This document shows, piece by piece, positions 9,975 through 18,124 of a DNA stretch of 64,000 nucleotides (positions within the stretch are counted from its first letter, which is position 1; each line of letters starts with the position of its first letter). The position numbers and the translations under genes are program-made. This DNA comes from Hyaloraphidium curvatum (Eukaryota > Monoblepharomycota > Hyaloraphidiomycetes > Hyaloraphidiales > Hyaloraphidiaceae): NCBI GenBank assembly GCA_025558095.1, contig JAIVFI010000031.1, positions 1 to 64,000 on the forward strand, given 5' to 3'. The notes below the pieces were generated by a model. It did not search any database. It was given only the letters and a program-made list of their open reading frames with translations, and was not told the DNA's origin.

Positions 9975-10190
9975 GAAGCCCGGGCGGTGCCTGTGGCACG
10001 GTCGCCCAGTCCGGAACAAAATTACCCCTCCACTGCCGCCGTGTGCACTTGATCCCCTTTTACGGTGAGCTGGAAGGCCGCGTCCGAAGGGTGCCCGTTA
10101 CCTGGATCAAGAAGTTCGATTCTTCACCGGGTTACGAGAGTAACCCGGCTGAACCGGGCTCCCGACCCTTGACGCCGCCTTTTGCCGACT
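9975..10190 (+). repeat. Dispersed hairpin repeat, copy 3
   Basis: Aligns with copy 2 over about 200 bp. Its hairpin differs in sequence but not in pairing: CCGGGTTAC (10127-10135), loop gaga, GTAACCCGG (10140-10148), followed by CCCGG (10144-10148) with CCGGG (10154-10158). The paired changes against copy 2 are compensatory. It starts about 95 bp after the stop of copy B. Confidence 0.7.
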
Positions 10191-10454
10191 AGCCCGACTC
10201 TGGCCATTGTTTCCAAGAGGTTGGCGATGCAATCGTTCGCTTTTGGTTCCCTCGGGGGCAAAGTGATTGGGACAGGAGCCGTTGCGTTGCGACAGCAAAC
10301 AACCGAGAATGGAGCCGTCGCAACGAGACCACCATGGCGGGAATGGCTTGCTGATGATGGCGGACCAATGGTGTGGATTATGAGATTTTGCCGGAATTCC
10401 AAACAGAGCTGCTGCGACGTGCGGGATGCTGTCTTTACGCCTTTCCGCGCCGCC

Positions 10455-11891
10455 TCACCCCGGACACACCGTCTCGAGCGTGAACCCCACCCCCGCCCCC
10501 CTCAGCACGGACCACATACCCACCGCGACGGTCAGCACCGTCGCCAGGAACCCGCGGACGACCGCGTAGCCGACCCTGAACCCGAGGAACCGCCCCTGCT
10601 TCTCCTCCGTCCTCGCGAACGCGTCCAGCAGGTCCGCGTGCCGCTGCAGGGCCGAGGCCACGGGCGCGGAGGGTTCCCCGGCGAGGAGGACGAGGATGCG
10701 GGTGCGGTAGGCGAGGTACAGGGAGGCGGCGCGGTCGATCTCGGCGTTGGCGGCGGCAACGGAGAGCATCTCGTAGGTGAACACCGCGAGGAAAGTGACC
10801 AAGAGGAAGGCAATCCAGAGTGGGACGCAGGAGGAGGCGGCGGCCGTGACGGCGCCACTGGCGAGCAGCGTGCCCATCAGCGTCGTGATGCCCGCGCGGC
10901 CCAAGGACAGGTGCTCCAGTTCCGCGGGCCACGCTCTCGACAAAGCAAAGTGCAGGGCGATGTAGGGCTCGTCGGCGGGGCGGGGTGGGGGGGACGACGA
11001 GGTCTCCCTGGCTACGAGACGCGCCAGGACGTCGCCCAGCATGAGGTCCAAGGCGCGGCATCGCAAACGGCCGAGCAGGCGCGACATGGCGATGCTCGGG
11101 GTGTTGTAAATGGTGACAAGGTGGGTCGGCAGGGAGTAAACCAGCAGTTCGTTCACAAGGAAGAGGGCGACGAAGGTCGCGGCCCACGGGGTCGCCCGCA
11201 GCTGCCCGCCGAACGTGAATATCAGCGTCCACGTGAGCGAGAAGTTGGCAAAAAGCTCGGTGACCAGCGGGGGGAGCGGCGCGAGGCCGCGCAGGATCGC
11301 GGCCTGCCCCGGGAGAGAGCCGGAGCACGCATCGTCGGGGCAGGCGCACTGGACGTCCTCGGCGGATACATGGGCCACGAGACGCGATCCCCGGGTGACC
11401 AACCGCCGCCAGCGCACGAGCACGGCGAACGGATGCGCGTCCACGTTCGGCGCGGCCACGAAGCGCGCGGCCACGAAGCGCGCGGCGAGCATGTTCCACA
11501 GGCCTAGCGCGCCAAGCACGAGACATCCGCCGATCCAGAGGCCGGCCGACACCGTGTAGGCCGCCATGTGTTTCGTGCTGAACGTACCGGTCTCGCTGTT
11601 GAAGATCCACATCGCGGCAAACAGCGGGACGTAGGAGCCGGTCGTAGCAATGAGCCGAGCCCCGGTCCAGCGAGCGGCACCGGCAAGTGCGAGGTGCAGG
11701 CGTGTTGCGCCGTGCAGGAACGGGTAATCGGCGAGCCCGTCGAGGAGCGCCTTTCGGTCGAGCGCGTCGCCGCCCGCCTCGGCGTCGCGCCCCTTGGATC
11801 GCCCGCCGGGGCCCGGCATGCCGCCCGGAAAAAGGGCGTCCTCCTCCGCAGCGGACAGCCGCAGGGGGCCGGGCGGGGCGTCGCGGGCCAT
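10455..11891 (-). CDS. Seven-helix membrane protein, chemoreceptor-like layout (intact copy)
   Basis: One exon, 478 aa. Seven hydrophobic segments are visible: near residues 80-100 (IATTGSYVPLFAAMWIF), 110-138, 205-230, 235-262, 340-360, 362-385 (CVPLWIAFLLVTFLAVFTY) and 448-470 (FLATVLTVAVGMWSVL). Helices 6 and 7 are separated by about 65 mainly helical, charged residues. A Cys cluster (CACPDDACSG) lies between helices 2 and 3. A long helix 6 running into the cytosol before a short helix 7 is the layout of the insect gustatory/odorant receptor superfamily, which has fungal relatives. The TYhhhhhQF signature of that family is not seen, so the match is only topological. A transporter-like or unknown family is equally possible. 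A tandem 12-bp repeat duplicates FVAA near residue 144. Confidence 0.65.
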   Translation of the reverse strand: MARDAPPGPLRLSAAEEDALFPGGMPGPGGRSKGRDAEAGGDALDRKALLDGLADYPFLHGATRLHLALAGAARWTGARLIATTGSYVPLFAAMWIFNSETGTFSTKHMAAYTVSAGLWIGGCLVLGALGLWNMLAARFVAARFVAAPNVDAHPFAVLVRWRRLVTRGSRLVAHVSAEDVQCACPDDACSGSLPGQAAILRGLAPLPPLVTELFANFSLTWTLIFTFGGQLRATPWAATFVALFLVNELLVYSLPTHLVTIYNTPSIAMSRLLGRLRCRALDLMLGDVLARLVARETSSSPPPRPADEPYIALHFALSRAWPAELEHLSLGRAGITTLMGTLLASGAVTAAASSCVPLWIAFLLVTFLAVFTYEMLSVAAANAEIDRAASLYLAYRTRILVLLAGEPSAPVASALQRHADLLDAFARTEEKQGRFLGFRVGYAVVRGFLATVLTVAVGMWSVLRGAGVGFTLETVCPG

Positions 11892-12010
11892 GTCACTGAA
11901 CGCGGGTCCGGGTCGCGTTGGCGTCGTAAACAGGGTTCGACTTGTCCCCCCACAGCTTGCTCGAGGCGCGATGTCCGATCGGCCTGAGCCGACCCCGCAA
12001 TCTACAGAGC

Positions 12011-12618
12011 CTACAGCATCGTCGCCGCATCCACCTTCATCCCCCAGTCCGCGAGCGCGGCCCTGAGGGCGGCCTTGCCGTCCCCGAGCACGGGCCTGCC
12101 GTGGCCCGCGAGCAGGTTCTCCCACTCGAGGCCCAACACCTTCTCGAAGCCCCTCTTCACGGCGGCCCTGTCGGAATGGTAGTACCTGTGATACGACTGC
12201 CCGGCCAGCCTGCCCGCGGGCATGCCGATGAGGTACGCGTAGAAGCGGAACCACCACGGGTCCCCGGGGGCGTGCCCAAAGGCAAAGTCGGTGACAAAGG
12301 CCGAGCGGGTGGGCCGGTGGACGAGCACGTTCTCGACGATGACGGGCCCGCCGACGGTGGTGCACTCGAACTCGCCGTTCCAGACGCCGTCGTCGGGGAG
12401 CCGGGGCGGGCGAGATCGCGTGCGCGCCGCAGTTCCGCCCGCGCGCCGTCGGCGTCGCCCGCGCTGCGGAGGCACAGCGCCAGCAGCAGGTGCCCCGCGA
12501 TGCAGTCGGGGTGCGCGGTGGCCCACGCCGCGGCGGCCGCGGTCTGCATCGCCCCGGCAACGAGCCCGTTCCGGACGATGTCGAAGAGCTCGGCCCGGAG
12601 CGCTTTGAGCGGCGCCAT
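12011..12618 (-). pseudogene. Broken gene: TPR-like start and DUF4336-like C-terminal half
   Basis: The ATG at 12618 opens about 69 residues with a tetratricopeptide-like helix pair (HPDCIAGHLLLALCLRSAGD). The frame is then left near 12415. The next frame carries VWNGEFECTTVGG, VLVHRPTRSAFVTDFAFGH and LLAGHGRPVLGDGKAALRAA down to a TAG at 12011. The second part resembles the C-terminal half of DUF4336 (a metallo-beta-lactamase-like fold). The N-terminal half with the metal ligands is missing, and no GT-AG pair joins the pieces. A deletion-fusion relic is the simplest reading; a sequencing slip in a real gene is possible. Confidence 0.4.
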
Positions 12619-12779
12619 CGTGGGGGGTGCCTTTATTCCAGGAGCGGCTATAATACGGGTCCCCCAGGCCGTTGCGTCGCATTAGCCGTTCCAGGTGCCC
12701 CCTCGGGGAGCACGTCGTCCTTGTACGTGTGCGCCTGCAAAACTATCTCCGTCTCTCGAAACTGTCTGTAAAGTCGCTA

Positions 12780-13080
12780 GAGCTGGAAGTAGTCCTCGCA
12801 CTCTTCGAAGGGGGTACGGTCAAGGAGAAGCCCGTGACGACAGTTCCGGCCGAGTAGCAGTCGACCTTCTCGACGCAGGGCTCGCCCCGGACGATCTCTA
12901 GCTGGCGGGAGGTGGAAGGTGTGCGGACCATCGCGGTCATGCGGTGCTTGTTCCAGAGGACGACGTGGGCGAGTCGGCGAGCGAGAGGAAGCAGAAATCG
13001 TCGAAAGAGCGGAGGAGGATGTTCGGGGTTTTGAAAGCGCTATGGATGATGCCGTTGGCGTCACAGAGACGATCCGGTCC
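12780..13080 (-). pseudogene. Decayed tyrosine-kinase-like protein kinase
   Basis: Read on the minus strand from about 13077, one frame gives GIIHSAFKTPNILLRSF, recognisable as the catalytic loop H-R-D-x-K-x-x-N-I-L-L with Asp replaced by Ala; the DFG site reads ADS. The next frame (from about 12965) gives LEIVRGEPCVEKVDCYSAG, the degenerate APE-helix-F region (P-E-V-x-R-G-E-x-x-x-E-K-x-D-V-Y-S-F-G). The order is right but the frame shifts and catalytic residues are lost, so it is a relic. It ends about 235 bp from the intact kinase gene that starts at 13316, but that one is of a different (AGC-like) type. Confidence 0.5.
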
Positions 13081-13315
13081 AATACGATGCGGGGATGCTG
13101 CGTGTACGTAGTCCAAAGAGCCTGTGCGAAGAATCCTTCAAGCCGTTCCCTAGCGCTTGTACCGCAACACCACGGCACGTGTCAACGCGTCGTTGAAATC
13201 GCGTTCTGCACCCTTGCACTTCTTGGGGCACCGGCTGATCGATTTTGCAGACGGAGCCATGGTGGGTCCAGCCAGCCCAGACGCGAAAATCTCCCGCGAT
13301 TGCGAATCGCAAGCC

Positions 13316-15207
13316 ATGGCCGGCTCCGTGGCCCGCGCCGCGCTCGCGGTGGTGCTGCTGGCGTTCCATGTCGCCGGTGCGGGGGCGGCAGAGGGCGCCC
13401 GGTGCCCGCTGCCGGCTTCGGCGAAGCTCGCCACCGCGTCTCCGCCGGCCGTCCTCCCGAAGCGAGTCCTGTCGCACCGCGACCGGATCACACCCGACGC
13501 GTTCTTCGACGTTATCAAGGAAATCGGATCGGGCGCGTTCGGCTCCGTGAGCGTGGCGTCGCTCAGGTCGTCGGCGCCGAGCTCGCTCGACCCGGCCAAC
13601 GGCCCGCGCCTCTTCGCGATCAAGGAGCAGAAGTACCCCAAGGACATCCCCGCGGGCGCGCCGGGGCACCAGGCGCGGACGGCCGCCCACGCCGACAAGA
13701 TGGAGCCGCACTTTGTGCGTGGCCTTCGCATCCGGTCGTGACGGTGCTTACCTGCCCGTGCCCGCAGATGTCAGTCGTCAACGGCGGCCCGTACCTGGTC
13801 CATTTCTGGGGCGCCTGGCGCGAGCAGACGGACGACATGAACAGCTTTTCCATAGCCATGCCCATCGCCAAATCGGACCTCGAGGCCGAGATCGCCGGCA
13901 AGGGCAAGTTCTTCCCCGCGGACGACCCTATCCCCGAGAACAAGGCGCGAATCCTCCTGGCGCAGCTTGCACTCGCCATCGGTCACATGCACTCCAAAGG
14001 AATCCTGCACCGGGACATCAAGGCCGGCAACATCCTGCTCGATTCCAAGCGACGCCCGATGCTCGCCGATTTCGGGTGCGCCATCAATGCGTCCTGGCCC
14101 CAGATAATGAAGGAGCACGTGGCGTTGGGATTCTGTGACTTCAGGATAGTGGCACCGGAGATTTGGTCGTTCGCGGAACGGCTGAGGGAGTTCCCGAACG
14201 AGGCGCCTTGTGGGTTAACCCCCCGACTGCCCGGGGACCTTGCCGTGCAACGGGCTTGACGATCCCCCCCAGTTGGCCGCGCATCCGACTGGTTCAGCTA
14301 TGGCGTTGTCGCCTTTGATCTCCTTACAAGGACGCCTTCTCCAAAGGACCCGACCGAAGGGGAGAGAAACGGGCCCTTCTCCATCCCAGGCTATCCGCCC
14401 GACTTCCACAAATTCTGGAGGAGCAAGTACGGCCAACAAGTGGGGGCGGATGAGTTCCTCGACGTCGACTACTGGAGGAACGCCGGCCTATCGTCGCAAG
14501 CAGGCGACCTCATCTTCAGGCTGTTGCACCCGGACCCGAGCAAACGCCTTGGCAGGTCCAGCCGCGACCAGCGCAAGCTGCAGGGTGCGTGAATGCCGCA
14601 TCCGCTCCCCACCGTCGGCGGCAGTGAGTCCTGACGCCCACCGTGCCTCCACACAGGTTGGCAGGCCGTGCTCTGCCACCCTTTCTTCGCCCCGCTCCAG
14701 CTGGAGCGACTGATCCGCGCTGGCGGCACGCAGGCCATGGAGCTCAACGAGCCCGTCAAGTTCAATACCCGGGACGGTCAGCCGCCGACACCTGGGGCGA
14801 GGGCCAACACGCCGCCTGCCAACGTGCCCCAGCAGGTCAGGGCAGCTGCCTCCGAGGCCGTGTTCGCGTACGGCTTTTCGGAGGAAGCGGATGGCGGTGC
14901 CAGCGCGTACCTCGCTTCCGACGCGGACGGGGGCGGGAGGTCCAGGCCATCAAGCTCCGGCAGCTCGGGCGGCGGGAGGAACAGGGGTTCCAGCGGGTCC
15001 GGCGACCCCTACCTCGCAGCGGCGAACGCCTACCTCGGCGCCGACGACGACGGCGGACAATCCGGGGGTTCAAACGACCCTTACCTTGCCGCCGACGACG
15101 GCGGCGGAAGATTCCGCGGCTCGAGGGGAGGCGGGCGCAACAGCGGCGGAAGGAGGAGCAAGCTCTGGAGGCGTCGCATCCTCGCGGAAGCACTTGGGAA
15201 AGCTTGA
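13316..15207 (+). CDS. Protein kinase with an N-terminal signal peptide and DPYLAA-type tail
   Basis: Four exons (13316-13714, 13768-14209, 14273-14584, 14657-15207) give 567 aa. Residues 1 to about 24 form a signal peptide (hydrophobic run AALAVVLLAFHVAGAGA). A full kinase domain follows: ATP loop EIGSGAFGSV (about residue 68), FAIKEQ lysine, LHRDIKAGNILLD (about 213), LADFGCA (about 234), VAPEIW, and DWFSYGVVAFDLL. The LLHPDPSKRLG plus HPFFAPLQLERL ending is AGC-like. The tail (about 430-567) is low complexity with two DPYLAA(D/A) repeats and runs of Gly/Asp/Ser. With no other membrane segment, the protein should enter the secretory path, which is unusual for this kinase type. An upstream in-frame Met (13259) would bury the signal peptide; the ATG at 13316 has the better context (gccATGG). 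Confidence 0.85.
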
Positions 15208-15511
15208 GCGCGGGGCGTCATCGGGCCGTCGGGGAGCGGCCTGGTTGGCGTGTTCATTTATTCGTTTCCGGGACCGATTCCGCCAGAGAAGACCTACATG
15301 GCGCAGGAGCTTGGAGACGGTCGGTTGCAGCGGGTGACGGAAATTCGCGATTTCCCGCATTTTGCATGTCGCATGTCTTGGATGTATGCACGTAACTCAT
15401 GTGGACGCCTCGTTGCCGCGTTCCCGCCCATGTTCCGATAAAATGCACGCAGCAGACCCTTCCTCTGTATACGTTCATGCAAGGGGCGCTACACTGCCCA
15501 GCCATCCGCGC
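15208..15511. other. Convergent 3' intergenic stretch
   Basis: Lies between the stops of the kinase (+) and the CoA ligase (-). I see no gene or repeat in it. Confidence 0.6.
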
Positions 15512-17388
15512 CTAGAGCCTGGCCTTGCTCGCCGCCTCGCGTTCCCGCAGCACCCTCCTGAGCACCTTGCCGTTCGAGTTCCTCGGGATCTCGTCCACGG
15601 CCACCACCCCGCCCCTCAGCCGCTTGTGCGCCGCCGTCCTCCCCGCCGCCCACTCCACAACTTCGACAGGATCAAACTTCTCCCCACCCGAGGCGGGCGC
15701 GGGGACCACGAACGCCCTCGGCACCTCCCCGAACCTGTCGTCCGGCACCCCGATCACGGCGCAGTCCGCCACCCGCGGGTGCAGGAGCAGCAAGCCCTCG
15801 AGCTCCGATGGCGCCACCTGCATCGCGTTGACCTTGATCAGCTCCTTGAGCCGGTCGGTGATGTACCCCCTGCCCTCGGCGTCGATGTACCCGACGTCGC
15901 CGGTGCGGAGCCACCCCGCGCCGGTGAATTCCAGCCCGTCGGGGCCGCGCGTATCCCGTTCGCCGTCGCGGAAGGCGATAGCGGCAAGGGAGGCGGCGGG
16001 GTCGCCGAGGTACCCGACGGAGCGGTTGGGACCCCGCGCCCAGAGCTCGCCTTCTTCCCCGGGGCCGAGGAGGCGGCCGTCGGGGGATACCACTATCATC
16101 TCGGAGGAGGGGGAGAGGGTGCCAACGCTGCCCGCGGGGTTGGGCGCGTCGAGGGTGCAGCGCAGGACCGAGGACATCTCCGTCATCCCTAGCCGCCGAC
16201 GATGGAGCGTCAGCGTGCCTGCGAGCGAGGAACTTTGCCGGCGGAGAACACCCACCGTATCCCTGCTTCACCTGCACCTCGCCCGGAAACACCCCAACCA
16301 GCGCCTGCTCCGTCTCGGCGCGCATCGGCGCCGCGCCGCAGAACACGTACCGCACGCTCGACAGGTCGTAGGGGGCGAGCTCCTCCCGCGGCATGGCGAT
16401 CAGGCGGACGACCACGGGCGGGACGAGGAAGAGCACGGGGGGGCGGTACCGCGAGACGAGGCGGAGGTACGGCTCGGGGGCGAACTTGGCCATCATGACG
16501 ACCGTCACGCGCTGCAAGGGGCGGCAGGTGAGCTTCACGGGCCTCGTTGCCCACCCAACAGACACCTACCAAGCCCAACAGCGACCCCATGAAATAGTTG
16601 CACCCGTACACGTGGGCCATGGGCACGAACGCCACTGCAGCCTTGGTTCCCCCAACGGGATCCCACGCCAGCGCCCCCCGCATCGTCGAGCCGATCTGCA
16701 GCGCCGCGGCGGTCTGGTTCGCGTGCGTCAGGGCGACGGCTTTTGGGGCGCCCGAGGTGCCGCTCGAAAAGGGGACGAGGCAGACGGTCCGCTCGGCGTC
16801 GGCGGGCGAGAGGGGGTTGAATCGGACGGGCGGGAGGGTGCGGCCGAGTTCGAGGAGGTCGGGGAGGGTGGGGGTGCCCGGTGGGACGGGCGAGCCGGGC
16901 GGCGGCCGCGAGGCGAGGATCAGCAGGGGTTTCGGGTTGAGGGGGGAGGCGGCGGGAGAGCTGACGTCCCACAGGTCCGCGTCGGTGACCACGGCCGCAG
17001 CCCGGCATTTCGCCAGTTGAGCGGCTACCTCGTCCCTCGTAAGGCTGGGAGACACGGGCGACACGGCATAGCCGGCCAGCACGGCCGCGTGGAACGCGAA
17101 CGGCACCTGCAGCGAGTTGTGCAGGTGCACGCCGACCACCGCGTCCCGCGGCAGCCCGAGGGTCTGGAGCGCCGCCGCCAGCAGCCACAGGTCCCTTTTG
17201 TAGTCCGCGTAGGTGACGGACGTGCCCGTGGAGCCGTCGACGTAGATCGGCGTGCGCGAATCGCGGTCCTCTTCGGCAAGGTCGCGGGGCTCCCCCGGGA
17301 CGGGCGGGGCCAGCCGCAGGGTCTGCAGCAGATGGCGGCGGTGTTCGCCGAGGGACGCGATGTCTATCGACGATCTGAACACCGTCAT
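15512..17388 (-). CDS. 4-coumarate-CoA-ligase-like acyl-CoA synthetase, peroxisomal
   Basis: An ANL-family adenylating enzyme that activates a carboxylic acid with ATP and joins it to CoA. Three exons (17388-16570, 16511-16256, 16188-15512) give 583 aa. Seen in order: the P-loop-like VPFSSGTSGAPKAVALTH, MAHVYG, the A5 motif QGYGMTEMSS (rebuilt across an intron), the A7 motif GWLRTGDVGYID, the hinge DRLKELIKVNAMQVAPSELE, and the catalytic-lysine end IPRNSNGKVLRR. The last three residues are ARL, a known variant of the type 1 peroxisomal signal, so beta-oxidation-like or aromatic-acid metabolism in peroxisomes is likely. The substrate cannot be read from sequence. It is divergent from the Lnt-like gene with a 736-bp gap. 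Confidence 0.93.
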
Positions 17389-18124
17389 GGCGAGCGATGG
17401 GGCCGGAGTTTGTATTGTTGTCGGGCCGACGCGTTGCCGGTCCGATCAGCCGTCGGTCTTGGTCGATCCAGAGCCGACTTGCGTAACCATACGAGGCGAA
17501 ATCAAAGACGGGGATGATGATTCGGGTCAAGAGGAAACACCCTCTGAGGGTTGGGAGCGTGGTAGCCCTTACTCGATGGGATGCGTGCGCCGCACGCCCC
17601 GTTGACCCCGTTTCTTTGCGCACGATTACTAGTGGAGAAAGGCTCCAACCGGCGGCACGAGTATCTCTATAATCTTGCTTGCATAGAATCTTGCTTGCAA
17701 GTCGGCCTCCGTTTACTTTTTTGGCGTTTGCCTCTTCCCTGGGTCCGCGGACAAGACATGTCCTGTTCTTCTGGGCGCGGCATCCAACGGTCTCGCAATT
17801 CGCGGTGCTCTACGGTTGTTTGCTGGATGCTTCCAATCGAATTGACCTTGAGCTACGGGGCCGGCTCAGGCTGATCGTACTTCGCAGCCTCGAGAAAGCT
17901 GCGGGGGACAAGTCGAGCCCGTGTTTAGTGGCCGCCAACCGAGCAGGGGACGACAGATATCGGTGAACGGCGGATCCATTGAGGAGATTTTTCGGTCGTG
18001 TGGATCGTTGCCCTGCTGACCGGACTGGAGTTGCGTCATCGTGGGGGCCCCCTCACCCGCCACGCTTCCCTTCTGGGACGCGCCGTGAATCACACCAACT
18101 CGCACACACAGAATCCCCACCAAA
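17389..18124. promoter_or_regulatory. Divergent intergenic region between CoA ligase and Lnt-like gene
   Basis: 736 bp that must hold both promoters. It contains a direct repeat AATCTTGCTTGCA (17671-17683 and 17687-17699) next to a local AT-rich patch (tctctataat). No reading frame of note. Confidence 0.4.

Noticed and set aside
10182-11507. Long open frame antisense to the intact seven-helix gene
   Set aside because: Composition is typical of the antisense of GC-rich coding DNA; no family match, and the minus-strand gene explains the region.
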